Below, one piece after another: positions 1-11,467 of a stretch of 64,000 nt of DNA. A program made the translations under genes and the position numbers. Where the stretch lies: assembly GCA_947069175.1 (NCBI GenBank), contig CAMTDV010000017.1:52275137-52339136 (forward strand), given 5' to 3'. This DNA is from Scalesia atractyloides. Its lineage: Eukaryota > Streptophyta > Magnoliopsida > Asterales > Asteraceae. Every line of letters begins with the position of its first letter. Positions within the stretch are counted from its first letter, which is position 1. The notes under the pieces are model-generated. The model was not told the origin of the DNA, did not search any database, and was given only the letters and a program-made list of their open reading frames with translations.

Positions 1-11
1 CAAGAGTGGTT

Positions 12-16
12 TCTTG
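12..16. repeat. Target site duplication TCTTG of Copia-1 (left)
   Basis: TCTTG immediately precedes the TGTCAGG end at 17. The same five bases follow the other LTR at 12095-12099. The perfect match shows that Copia-1 is one insertion with intact ends. Confidence 0.93.
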
Positions 17-639
17 TGTCAGGATCTAAGTTTGAATTGATTGCTGTTTTTGTTTCAAATAATGGAAAATGATTGAAAACAGAAAATAAATGCAGCGGTG
101 TAGTGGAAAACTTTTACAACAATCAATCGGTCGTTTGTTTTCATCATCATCATGCTTTCAAGTAATTAAACTATTGCATGTGATTCACAAACTTCCCCTT
201 AGCCCAATAACCATCGTTTGATAGTAAGAAATGAAGAAGATATGCGAAATTGATCTTTTTAAGAAGACAAGTGTTAACTGTTACATTGAGCGCCTATTTA
301 TACTAATTATCTAACCACTGATCGTCTTTCAATGACGTCAGGTTGATAGTGACAGCTAACAAAAAGTAACTAACTACAAGCACTGCTTAGACTAAACAGT
401 GCATAGCACTGTTACATTGATTAATCTAATACTAAACTAAGCACAGTTGGCTATCCTTTGTTCTTGTGATCTTCTATCAGCGGTTGAGAGTTTCTTCTGT
501 CAGAGGATAGGAAGCAATGTGTTTATTGAAAGTAGTAAATACTCATCAGCGGTTAGAACCTCTGATGGTTGGATCAAAGCTCGGATGGTGTGTTTTGACT
601 ATGTATCATCTGTTCCTTTACAAAGGTTCAATCCCAACA
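17..639 (-). repeat. 3' LTR of Copia-1
   Basis: 623 bp, starting TGTCAGGATC and ending CAATCCCAACA on the plus strand (TG...CA ends). It aligns along its length with 11468-12094 and differs by scattered substitutions and small indels, so the element is not very young. A TATA box lies at 295-302 on the minus strand. Small open frames inside it are not considered genes. Confidence 0.95.
295..302 (-). promoter_or_regulatory. TATA box in the Copia-1 3' LTR
   Basis: The minus strand reads TATAAATAGG, near the middle of the LTR. The same element is found in the 5' LTR (11745-11752) and the Copia-2 LTR (15613-15620), which supports a conserved U3 promoter. Confidence 0.7.
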
Positions 640-656
640 ATCTCCCCCTAGAACAG
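640..656 (-). promoter_or_regulatory. Polypurine tract of Copia-1
   Basis: Directly inside the left LTR the minus strand reads CTAGGGGGAGAT. A purine run adjoining the 3' LTR is where plus-strand DNA synthesis is primed in LTR retrotransposons. Confidence 0.85.
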
Positions 657-851
657 ACGATGCCAAAAACACCTTATTCTTGATCTTTATTCCTCAGAAA
701 GAATTCTCTTATTTGACCCTTGAATTGTAGTTCAAAGTTAAGAGATTCTAAATCATCAGCATCCTTCTCAAGCTCTAAACTTAGTAGTTCATGGAAGTCT
801 TCTACTGTAAGCCCATAAGCAGCTTCCATGGATAGTTTAGTGGCTTTACCA

Positions 852-3800
852 TCAGACTTGAGCAGAGGTCAATTCGTGGGTGTCTTTGTTGACCTTCCAC
901 TTTAGAATTTTTGGGTGTGAAGGCTTTTTTGAAGGAGCCTTTATTGCCGAGGTTAGAAAATGAGCTATTCTTGCCAGATCTTCTGCGAACTTGGAACTTG
1001 TATCATCTGTTGGATAGTCCATCATATTTTTGATGCATTCCTTGATGAATGCTTCTTCAAACTCCCTGTCAACCTTCTCTGACATCTCCCCTTGCCTTTT
1101 TCGCTTTAGCAAGGCAAGTGTGGATTGGGCAGATGTTGAGCTGGGCTTTTTAGAAAGTTGGGCTTTGAGAGCAACATCTTCTTTGGTATAATCAAGTTTA
1201 GGAGGCATTGATGGATCCTTTTTCCTTCTAGCTTCTAGCTTCTTGTAGGTATCCAATACTCTTAACTCCCCCCATCTCATTACTTGGTTCTTTGACCCAT
1301 AATGATTTTGAATTAGCTCTTTTTTCATTCTTCTGAGCTTCAGGGTCTTTTCAGGTACATTCTTTTTGTATTTGTTCTAATCTGGGCATGTAGGTTTGTT
1401 GTGAGGATCTTTTAGTTGTTCTTGTATTCTTGCAATTTCGTCTTGAAGCTCACTCACAGACCAATCTTTGAAATGTGCCCTAGTTGCAACATATTTCTTG
1501 TTTTCCATGATGTGAGAGATGTACTTTTGTTTCAAAAGTTTATCATCTGCTTCAGAAATCTAATTTGATAGATTCTTTGAAAATCTTTCCAGTGATTGGA
1601 TTTTGCTCAGCTGAAACTGGAATTGGTTCTGCACTTCTCTATCACTTTTGCCTTCAGACAACTTCTTAGCAATATCCTCTGCCTTCCTTTCTTTGAGTTC
1701 CAGATACTTATCAATATTTTCAGGCTTTGGATAACCTTGAAGAGATGGGAAATGTCTTTTGTCTGGATCTTCTTCAGTGTAGAAAGACTTGATTTCTTTC
1801 CTAACTGCAGGCAAATCAAGAGGAAACTTCATAGCCGCAGGAACCACTTCTTTTGAAGGAACAGATGTTGTAGTTGGGGAAGCAGAGGTTAGATTTAACA
1901 TTGGTGCAGATGCAAGAGGCATAGGAGCAGGGATCTCTTCTTCATTTATGACCTTTGTTACCTTCCTTCTCTTAAACTGATTGATGGTGACGATGGATGG
2001 CTTGGAATTCTGGGTGGTGTTGGTAGTATTTGTGTGGAAGTGGGAAAGGTGATGATGGCAGTGGTTGTGATAACATCTGCTACAACCTCTGCTGTGTCAA
2101 CAAATGTTGGCACAACAGTTGCTGTAACATCTGTTGGGGTGGATATGAGAGTTGTGTGAGAAGATGTGGTTGATTTTGTGATGACAGAGGTTTTTGTGAT
2201 TGGATTGGTAGCAACTTTAGTTTTGAGAGGTGTGGATTCTGGTTGTCTTGCTTTTGTAGAAGATCTCCTCTTTGTTGAATTACCCTTCTCTCCCTTTTCT
2301 AACTGCTGATCAATCCTTTTCTCAACCAGCACCTTACCTTCATCAAACACAGTCTTCTTGTGAGACATCTGTGCCCTTGCCAGGATATCTTTAGTTGAGT
2401 CTGGTTTCTTTGAGCCACCTGGCTTAGGGATATTCACTGTAGGCCTTGCCTTTGTATCATCCATCTTCAACTTTTCTTTTCCCAAAGGTTTCTCCCCCTT
2501 TTTGGCTTCATCTGGACTCACAAAAATGACAGTAGGAGGAGATTTACCAGTGGTGGTGAGCAAGTGGGCTTTGATTGCCTTGATATCTGCAGCAGTATCA
2601 TTGTATCTTGCATCAACCATATTCCTGAGTTCCATCATCTGATGTTTATGTTTTTGCTCCAGGAAATGTTTTTCTTGTTGAAAGATTAGATTTGTTGCAG
2701 ATTTGAGCTCAGCAGTGGTTGGAACAGGGAGTTGACTCTGAATAGGTGATCAACTGGTTCAAAAAATCTTTAATTTCATCAACAGTGGTTTCAACATTGG
2801 TAACCCTCTCCGTCAATTTATGGTATTTTAGCTCATCACCTAACTTAATAGGATCATCTGAACTCCTAGATGTGGTAGTTTTATCTAGATATCATGAGCA
2901 TGTGTTTTGCCACTTGCTTCAATCTTAGATGCCCCTTTTTCTTGGTTCTGGGGACTTCCCACTGGAACAGAGGTTACCTTAGTAGCCTCAGCAGTGGTTG
3001 CCTTCAACAAGGACTTAGCTATATAACCACTGTCCAATTGAGAACTTGGGAGGTCAGCAATTGTAGTGGCTGCCGTTGTTGCACTATCACCAAGGGTTAC
3101 ATGTAACCCAAGGGATGTAGCCTCTTCATTTGCTGATGGGCTAGCAATTAGAAATAAGTCAGACCCAGCTTCTTGTTGGAGTATATTCTCATTCATGAGT
3201 TGGTGAGAAGTGCTGGATAATGTCTGCTCAATATCTATTGCATTCAGCAAGGGTAACATTGTTGGTGGAAGTGATGTCAATGGTGAGAGTGGCCGTGTAG
3301 AAAGCGACATTGCCCTGGGAGAGGGGCTGTGGAAGATAGAACCAAGTGGTCCTAGAGCTTTATAATTCGGTGTCCCAGTGCCTACAACCTGATCCTTTTG
3401 TGAGGATGCAGGAGAAGTTTCATAGCCTGGTTGAGATGTTTGAACCGTCTGCTGTGAAGAAGTAGCAGCAGTGATTTGTGACTTTGGTGCTGTCACAGGG
3501 TTAACCTCTGGGAACTCATCTTCCAGAGGACCCTTTTTGGGTTTGGTGGGTTTTATGGATGTTTTTGCGGTTTTCTTCTTGGTGATTTTAGGTGTGGGTT
3601 TCAGAGCAACGGTTGTGTTGCCCTGATCACCTAAAGCAGTGGGCTCAGCAGCAGAAGGTTGAGCTTGAACATTTTGTCCTTTGGAATATGCTCAGCCTCC
3701 TCTACTTACGTTTTTTAAAACTTTGTCTTGATTAGTTATTCGTGTAAATGTTTCATGAGTTAGGCTGCCAGATTCGACAACTACGCCTTGTTTAATTGCC

Positions 3801-4489
3801 TTTGATTTTATCTGATCTTGCAATTAAACACTCAAGAATCTTGGATGTATCAAGAAAGCTTTTATTTTTGAAATATTATTAGAATTATTTACAAGATCAT
3901 TGAACAGCACCTGGGAGAGGTTAAAATCATAATCTTTTAGAATTGCAAATCCCAGATACTGCATGTTCAATGGAATCTCGTTGAAAGCAGTTGTTTTGGC
4001 AGAGACACATGTAAGTAATGTGTGGAAAAAGAATTTCATCTCTGCTGGAAAATGAGGTTTGTAAATTGTCATACCTTTGAGTTGTCCTGTATAACCCTTT
4101 TCCACAAATTCATGCTGCATCTCCCTCAAAGAAAATGATACTGGATGTAACATATCATTTAACATAAAGACCTGGGAGATAGATTGCAGACTGATTTGTA
4201 TCTGTGTGCCCCCAACCTTGGAAATGATAGAGTAAAGAACACCATCAGCGGATGAGTTAACCCTAGCATTTGCCCAAAATTCTCTTAACGAGTCGATGTA
4301 TATTGGGGCCTTTACTTCCAGCATATGCTTAAATTTTGAATCTTTCAGAATCCGGGTCATTGAATGGTATCGAGTATTTGATTTGGTTTCTTCAAGAATT
4401 GCGGTGTAATTGTGTGGTGTTTTGATGATTAAGATGAACGGAGGTGGTTCTTGGGTCGATTTCTTCTTCGATTTTGTTTTAGGAGCCAT
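852..4489 (-). pseudogene. Extra ORF (ORF3) of Copia-1, downstream of pol, broken
   Basis: About 3.6 kb of protein-like sequence between RNase H and the 3' LTR. I choose the start MAPKTKSK (ATG at 4489-4487) because it is also the start in the second copy (13105). The first open piece (to 3824) has a Lys-rich N-terminus, then a conserved globular-looking segment with PHNYTAILEETKSNTRYHSM and REFWANARV. Later pieces (3496-2885, 2638-1958, 1922-1560, 1328-852) are Ser/Thr/Pro-rich, then Lys/Glu-rich and probably coiled-coil. The frame is lost between pieces, so the gene is dead here. Sireviruses often carry an env-like or unknown ORF at this place, and I see no clear signal peptide or membrane anchor. 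The N-terminal part may relate to the plant transposon-associated domain PF20167, but that is a guess. Confidence 0.7.
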
Positions 4490-4938
4490 GATTTGTTGAA
4501 CACCTTTGAAGAATTTTGAGATAAGGGCTTTGAAAATTTGAAATCGCTCAAGCAAAGTGAAACCTCTGTTTGGGAATATAACAGGGTTTTATAGGGTTTT
4601 TTTTTTTAAAAAATGCAAATGACGTGGCGTATGATGCAACATCTGTCGAGTAACATCTGTCCACGTGTAACCTCTGTTTGACAATGGAAAGCAGTTGTTT
4701 GACTAACCACTGTTAGAGCAATCTATCAGTGGTTGTGACCAAATTTTAACACTATCAGAGGTTCGCATCAGTGGATAGATTTTTCTAAACGACAGTGTTT
4801 TTGTGCTATCAGAGCTTTGAACAGACTTTAAGGATTAATTGAAAAAAAATGCAATTTTAACTATTTTTAAGGATGGATTTTTGATTTTCTAAAAACATTT
4901 TATTGCTATTTACGCATGAAACACAAGGAGAACTTGTT
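4490..4938. other. Non-coding spacer between pol and ORF3 (Copia-1)
   Basis: No credible ORF. It is AT-rich and contains several copies of the dispersed motif TAACC(A/T)CTG and its complement, for example at 4704-4712. The matching spacer of Copia-2 is at about 13106-13530. It could hold the leader or promoter of ORF3, but no sequence proves this. Confidence 0.6.
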
Positions 4939-6804
4939 TTAATCGATGTTTAGCATTCCAAGCCTAGATATCAAACTTTCAAATGTGGAAGCATCTAGTG
5001 CCTTTGTCAACACATCTGCTAGTTGATCCTTGGTATAGACATGTTGTATAGAAATCAAACCTTTTTCATAGCAATCCCTCACAAAGTGATGTCTTATGTC
5101 AACGTGCTTGGTGGTGGAATGTGAAACTGGATTTTTGATGATGTTTTCTGCTGCTTGACTATCAATTTTGAGAGGAGTCCTCAAGGCAGTCACACCAAAA
5201 TCCAGGAGTTGATTTTGAAGCCACAAAATTTGAGCAGTGCAACTTGCAGCAGCTATATATTCTGCTTCAGCGGTGGATGTGGATACTGCAACTTGCTTTT
5301 TGCTTTGCCAAGACACTAAGCAAACTCCTAGGAATTGGGCTCCCCCAGATGTGGACTTCCTTGTTTTACATCCAGCAAAGTCACTGTCAGCATATCCTGC
5401 AAGCTCAATGTTACCATTAGCTGGATACCAGATACCAAGTGTGGGAGCACCTTTTATGTATCTGAATATCCTTTTTACAACAACAAGGTCTGATTTTCTT
5501 GGCAATGACTGTGATCTGGCACAAACACAAGTAGCAAACATAATGTCTGGCCTTGAGGCAGTTAGGTACAATAAAGACCCAATCATGCTTCGGTATAAAG
5601 TTTGATCAACAAGGTCATCTTTGCCATCTACAGTGACTAGCTTGGATATTGCCATGGGTGTGCTGCAAGGTTTACAATAAGCCATATCAAATTTCTTAAG
5701 TAGTTCTTTCACATACTTATTTTGATGAATGAAAGTGCCTTTTTGCATTTGTTTGACTTGTAAACCAAGAAAACATTGCAACTCACCCATTGCACTCATC
5801 TCAAACTCTGCTGCCATGAGTTTTCTAAACTCTTCTCACATGGCAGTGCATGTGGATCCAAAAATGATGTCATCCACATAAATTTGGACAAGCATCAAAT
5901 CTCTTCCTTTCCATTTTAAAAACAGGGTTTTGTCAGTCCTTCCTCTGGTGAAACCAATGGATAAGAGAAAAGTGGATAGAGTTTCATACCAGGCTCTTGG
6001 TGCTTGTTTTAGACCATACAGTGCTTTGTTTAACCTGTAAACATGATCAGGATGAAACTGATCCTCAAATCCAGGAGGTTGACAAACATATACTTCTTCC
6101 TTGATCTTTCCATACAGGAATGTACTTTTGATGTCCATTTGATACACCTTGATGTTGTGGTTAGCAGCAAAAGCTAAGAACAGGCGAATGGCTTCTAACC
6201 TTGCTACTGGAGCAAAAGTTTCATCGTAGTAAATCCCTTCTTTCTGTCTGTAGCCTTGAACCACGAGCCTTGCTTTGTTCTTGACAACAATACCCCTTTC
6301 ATCAGTTTTGTTCTTGAAGACCCATTTTGTGCCGATGGGACTCACATCTTTTGGCAGTGGTACAAGTTCCCATACTTGTTGTCTCTTGAACTGTAGGAGC
6401 TCTTCTTGCATTGCCTCTACCCAGCTGTTGTCTTTAAGTGCCTCTTGGTACTTAACAGGCTGTGTGAGTGATAGAAAACCAGCAAAAAGACAAATGTTTT
6501 GGGCTTGGCTTCTTGTGAGCACACCCGCATTGATGTTGCCAATAACTTGATCCATTGGATGACTTTTGAGAAAAATCAAATCACCTTGATATGGGACAAT
6601 GGCATTTTGAGGTGAAGCTTGCAAATGTGTATCATCTGAGCTAACCTCTGCTGGTGAATTTGATGGTCCAGCCTCTGATTGGAATGGAGGTGGAGGGATT
6701 GGTGGAATGGTAGTGAAAATGGGTTGACTTTTGTCCATTTGTTGTGGACTTTTATCAATAGATGTTTGGTTTGAAGAGCTGGTAGAGGTTTGAGTACTAA
6801 CCAC
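4939..6804 (-). pseudogene. Copia-1 pol, reverse transcriptase and RNase H part
   Basis: Sense order is a Ser/Pro-rich linker, the RT fingers and palm (GTKWVFKNKTDERG, KARLVVQGYRQKEG, YQMDIKSTFLYG, LYGLKQAPRAWYE), the catalytic YVDDIIFGST, then a connection (ELQCFLGLQVKQM) and RNase H with YADSDFAGC, STAEAEY and DSQAA. This is a Ty1/copia RT-RH that would copy the element RNA in virus-like particles. The RT half (6804-5836) and the RH half (5817-4939) are in one frame, broken by a TGA between YVDD and CEEFRKL, where relatives have Cys. The same frame continues upstream to 7347 across a TAA at 6898-6900, which looks like a mutated CAA. Confidence 0.93.
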
Positions 6805-6897
6805 TGTTGGACTGGCAGAGTATTCATCATTGCTACTAACATCTGCTTCTCTGCCTGTAGGATTAATTTTGAAACTTGGAAGAATGCAATCATATCC

Positions 6898-7949
6898 TTA
6901 CTCTTGAAATGATGATTGTGGGGTACCTGCAGGGTTAGTCTTGACAGACACATCTTCAAATGTAAATTTAGATAAATCAAACAATTCAGCAGGTCCATTT
7001 GCTGGGATTTTCAAAGATGAGAGTTCATTGAACTTCACATTTAGAGTTTCCTCAACACACTTGGTCCTAGAGTTAAAAACTCTGTAGGCTTTGGCAGTGG
7101 TTGAGTATCCTAGAAAATAACCAAAATTAACTTTGGCTGCAAACTTGGATATTGAATCCTTGATGTTTAAAACGAAGCATGGGCAGCCAAAGACTTTGAA
7201 ATAAGAAATCAGAGGTTTGATTTTGTAAAGCAATTCATTGGCAGTCTTTTGATGCCTAGGGTTTATCAAAACTCTGTTCTGGACATAGAAGGCAGTGTTT
7301 ACAGCCTCTGCCCAAAAAGACAAGGGTAAACCTGAGTCTGCAAGCATGGTCCTTGCTGATTCAATTAAAGTTCTATTTTCCTTTCAACAACCCCATTTTG
7401 TTCTGGAGTTCTAGGGATGTTGTATTGTCTAACAATCCCTTTTGACTCACAGAAGGCATCCAACTCCTTGTTCCTAAACTCTGTCTCATTATCACTCCTA
7501 AAGATTTTTATAGGAAGATCAAATTGCTTTTCAACTTGTTTGACAAAGTTTTGCAAAATGTTTGCTGTTTCATCCTTAGAGTGTAAAAAGAAAGTCCATG
7601 TGAACCTGGAAAAATGATCAACTATCACCAGACAATATCTTTTGTGTTTTAAGCTCATGATTTTTACAGGTCCAAGCAAGTCCATATGAAGCAACTGTAG
7701 ACACTGACTTGTTTTGGACTCCTCAATTGACTTGTAAGAGCTTTTATGTTGTTTACCTTTTAAACAGGAAACACAAGGCTCTTCACAAGTAAATTGTTTT
7801 TGGGGTAAACCTCTAACCAGACTTTGTTTTGAGAGAGTGGAAATGGTTTTTATATTTGTGTGCCCTAGCCTTTTATGCCATAACTCTGTCTCTTTGCTTG
7901 AGGCAACTGAGAACAAGCATGCATTTGACATATGATTATCCTTTACCAT
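6898..7949 (-). pseudogene. Copia-1 pol, pre-integrase and integrase
   Basis: The GAG-pre-integrase/HHCC zinc region reads WHKRLGH followed by CVSCLKGKQH. The DDE core has its first Asp in HMDLLGP, its second in RSDNETEF and Glu in EQNGVVERK. The integrase C-terminal part follows (LPLSFWAEAV, FGCPCFV, FLGYS). Integrase inserts the cDNA into the chromosome and explains the 5-bp target duplication. The two open pieces, 7949-7365 and 7347-6898, are separated by a one-base loss in an A run right after VVERK. All catalytic residues survive. Confidence 0.92.
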
Positions 7950-8047
7950 ACAACCATATACACATTTCCTACTCTATGAGCAGTCAACTGTGCTTTGCTC
8001 TCTGCAATGATTTGATCAATCTTTTTGACAACCTCTGGCCCTACTAT

Positions 8048-8338
8048 TTAGCAAGTTTTCTTTGTGAAAAAGGAACCATAACCATTATCACTCATCTGTG
8101 AGACACTTAAGAGGTTGAATTTTAGATTGTCAATGAGATTCATATTTTCAAACTTGAGTTTTCCTGCTGAGACACAACATGACCCTAACACCTTCCCTTT
8201 TGAATTATTTCCAAAAGATATATCACCTCCTCCATGAGCTTTAAAATCTCTGAGCAGGGCTTTACATCCTGTCATGTGCCTGGAGCCTCCACTATCTACA
8301 TACCAAAGACTGTCAAGGCAAGTAGAAGCTCCGTGCAC
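8048..8338 (-). pseudogene. Copia-1 pol, aspartic protease
   Basis: The motif WYVDSGGSRHMTG has the DSG active site typical of copia proteases. ISFGNNSKGKVLG and LLSVSQMSDNG follow, the usual flap and C-terminal part before the integrase. Protease cuts the Gag-Pol precursor. A linker rich in Ser, Gln and Lys (8559-8353) precedes it in another frame. The fragment between 8048 and the integrase at 7949 is also frame-shifted. Confidence 0.88.
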
Positions 8339-8671
8339 ATGTTTTGAAATGATTAGTTCAGGTGGGTCTCCAAAGCCAAAATGGCTTTGGATGGGGTATC
8401 AGATGATCCAGACTCAACTTCAGATTGATGAGCAGTGGTTAGATCAGACTTTTGTAACCACTGCTGTGAGCTACCTCCTATCAACTGTTGGTAACCATGA
8501 GGATGCCTATTTACCCTTGGCTTAGAAGGTTTTTTGTAAGTCTCATAAGTCATAGGCACCTTTTGGTAATTAGGCTGGCTTTTACCTCTTGAAAACTGGT
8601 TTGATGGAGGTGCATCTGTTACTTGAACAGATGTTTGATTTAAAGCTTTGGTGGCAGGTGTTTCACATGAT

Positions 8672-9769
8672 TTAAATTTCTGTTTGGCAGAATTTGAATT
8701 TTCTCTCTCTAGAGTTTTTTCTAATCTCTTTTATCTTTTGATGATAGGTTTTGAGATAGACACACTCTTGAGTTGGATGATTTGTTTTGTTGCAGATGGT
8801 GCATCTAGGAGATTTAGGTATAACACAGGTTTTGTTTATATCATTAGCTTTCAAAAGAAAACAGTCTGCCGTATCATGATTTCTCTTTTCACAAAATTCA
8901 CAAAACAAGTGTTTAACCTTTTCTTTCCTTTTCCTATCAGACTTTTTGAGAACAGATGGTGTAACCTCTGCTGGCAAGTCTTTGATAAGGATCACCAATG
9001 CTTTTGGTGCTTTTATACCATCAAGAGTTAGAAAAGTCCATTGGCTTGAAGTTTTCCAAAATATCACATTCATCTGACCAGGTTGGTTTAAACTGATATT
9101 TTTCAATTTCTTTTTCTTTTGGTGAAACCTCTGGTTTTTTAAGAACAATTTTGTTTCCTTCTTTATCAGTGTTTTTAATTTCTTCACCAGCCAAGTTTGT
9201 TGGGACTATTTCAACCAGCTCAGAGTCAATTTTTGCAGTATTTTCACAAGTATGGTCATACTCCCTAAAGCCTATACCAAACTTTATGTTGCTCTTGACT
9301 TGAGCATCAAGCATAAGCTCATAACCTTTGCAAGACTCTACCCATTTTTCACAAGTGATCTGGGTAGATTCTAGCTCCTATTTTCAAATTTGGTATTTTT
9401 CTACCATAGTTTGGAGCTGATCTTTGGTTATGCTTGATTCATGCCTTAGGCTACTCATTTCAGAATCTTTTTCACTTAACTTTGTTTTCAACTCTTTAAC
9501 AAGTTTTTAAAATTAAGTTCATCTTCTAAAATTTTGTTTCTCAGGTTTTCATTCACCTGTTTTATGTTTGCAAAAGCAATAATGCATTTTTCAGAACATA
9601 GATCTTTAAGGATATGAGGTGATACCTTCGAAGCAGCCATAAGAGCACAATCACACTCTTCTTCACACACCTTTGTGTCCCATGGGTCAGATAGATTGTC
9701 TTTTTCAACATCAACAGCATTCGTTTCAACCACAGATGTAACTTCTGGTGTAACCACTGCTTCACACAT
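8672..9769 (-). pseudogene. Copia-1 gag C-terminal extension with coiled coil and two CCHC knuckles
   Basis: Three overlapping open pieces (9769-9488, 9314-9021, 9187-8672) read as one disrupted polypeptide. First comes a segment starting CEAVVTPEVTS and ending in a Lys/Glu/Asn-rich stretch with heptad-like leucines. An acidic region follows, then two CX2CX4HX4C knuckles: CEFCEKRNHDTADC and CTICNKTNHPTQEC. They lie far downstream of the main Gag knuckle. Frameshifts occur near 9770 and around 9180, with stops near 9380. The natural protein was probably one long Gag or Gag-Pol linker. Confidence 0.75.
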
Positions 9770-11307
9770 TCAACCACATCAGATTTTGACTCCCGTTCCA
9801 CCGAATCATCACCTTCAACTATGGTCCCAAGAGCCATTAAACACAAGTTTTCATTTTCAAAATCATTTTTGGTTATGAGAGCAAAGTTTTCATCAGTTAA
9901 ATCCACAGGCAAACTACTCCAGTCAACAAAACCTTGGGTAAAGAAGCTTTTTTGTGTAACCTCTGCTGGTGTAGCCGTGGTTTGAGTAGTTTGAGTGACA
10001 TGTGGAACTTGTTGCACATGCACTTCAGGTGGTGCTTGAACATATTGAATCTGTGGAGCAGAGTTTTGGACATAATGAATAGGGACAGTTGTTACAGGAG
10101 TTTCAAAATGAGCAGTGTTTTGCATTTGCTGTGCAGGGGAAAACTGGGAATATTGGACAGTGCTTTGAGGATTGGGGCCAGGATGTGTAATAATTGGTCC
10201 TGCAGTTTGAGTTCTGCATTCCCTGGCAAAATGTCCCATCCTATTGCACTTGAAACATTTTATCTTTGATTTATCTATCCCAACTTTTAACCCCCCATGC
10301 AAACCTTGAAACCTCCTACCAGTTCTTTTGTAAAACTTACTAGCCCTGACACTCAAAAGTGCCAACTGCTGTAGGATGTCCATATCTTCTAAACCCGTGG
10401 GTTCAAAGTGTTGTAGGTCATTCATCTCAAAACTCAGATTGTCAGAGGTTTGGCTTACACAATTTGCAGCAAAAGCAAAATTGGGTGTACAGGGATCAGA
10501 GTTGAAATTGTGTCCAGAAGTTATGTCAATGTAATGATCAAAACTCTGATCATTTCCACTGCCAGACCCCTCCTCATGACTATAGAGAGCAGTATTTCCC
10601 AAAGTATAGTCATCGGTCATTTTCCCTAACTCTTGTAACTTCTTTTTCTGGTTCAACTCTCTCTCATATGTGAGGAGTCGACCATGAAGTTGTGTCAAGG
10701 TCATTTCCTTGTAACCAACAGCTGTTCGAGTGACATAAGCTACAGTCTCCCATTTCTCAGGTAAAGATCTCAAGAAACGACTATTGACAATCGAATTTGG
10801 AAATTCCACATTTACCAATTTGAGATCACTGATGAGACAGCTATATCGTTCGAACTGTTGGGTTAATGACTCACCCTTAACGTGGCAAAATGTTTCATAT
10901 TGTTGATTTAAAACTTCTCTATTATTCTCGATTACCTCTTCAGTACCACCGAATTGCTCTTTAAGAGCATCCCATAATTTTTTAGCACTATTACAATGAA
11001 GTAATCCCGCATAAATCTCATTGTGCAAAGCCAAAGCAACGATGCTAAAAGCCTTAGCATCCAATTCGATTTTGAGGAAATCCTGTTCAGAGTAATTTTT
11101 GAGTATTTTAGGGACTTGAGTGTGGGGATCCTCTGTACTTGGAACCATGGAGACATGTGGTCCAAATACAACGGTTCTCCAACATCCGGTGTTCTGTTGG
11201 GCGAGAATATGACCCATCCTACATTGCCAAATAAAATACTCATTTCATTTCAACATAGGTGGATTGAACATGGATCCAATATTGGATTCCGGTGTGTTTT
11301 GTGCCAT
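9562..11307 (-). pseudogene. Copia-1 gag (UBN2-type capsid and CCHC knuckle)
   Basis: Structural protein that would form the virus-like particle and bind RNA. I place the start at ATG 11307-11305 (MAQNTPESNIGSMFNPP), 143 bases inside the PBS, because the protein-like frame reaches back there. An in-frame TGA at 11247-11245 (relatives have Trp) breaks it. Main parts are the UBN2-like capsid region (KKLWDALKEQFGGTEEV, ESLTQQFERYSCLISDL, RFLRSLPEKWETVAYV) and the zinc knuckle CFKCNRMGHFAREC, followed by a Gln/Pro/Val-rich tail. The frame is lost near 9770 and continues in the extension described separately. Confidence 0.9.
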
Positions 11308-11449
11308 TTCTCTTGTTTACAACAGATTTGTGTTTTAAAAACTTTTGTAATAATAAAACTCAGTATTCAAGCAAAACTTATCAAACAAAATTAACAACAA
11401 AGAGCTGATCTGTTCAAATCAATTTGACTTTTAAATGAAAATCGATTGA

Positions 11450-11465
11450 CCAAGCTCTGATACCA
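11450..11465 (-). promoter_or_regulatory. Primer binding site of Copia-1
   Basis: The minus strand reads TGGTATCAGAGCTTGG, two bases inside the 5' LTR. TGGTATCAGAGC is the standard plant PBS complementary to initiator tRNA-Met. Confidence 0.95.
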
Positions 11466-11467
11466 AT

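Noticed and set aside
447..683. Open frame of 78 codons, repeated at 11902-12102
   Set aside because: It lies wholly in the copia LTR, on the strand opposite to the element, and resembles no protein. Its repetition is explained by the LTR.
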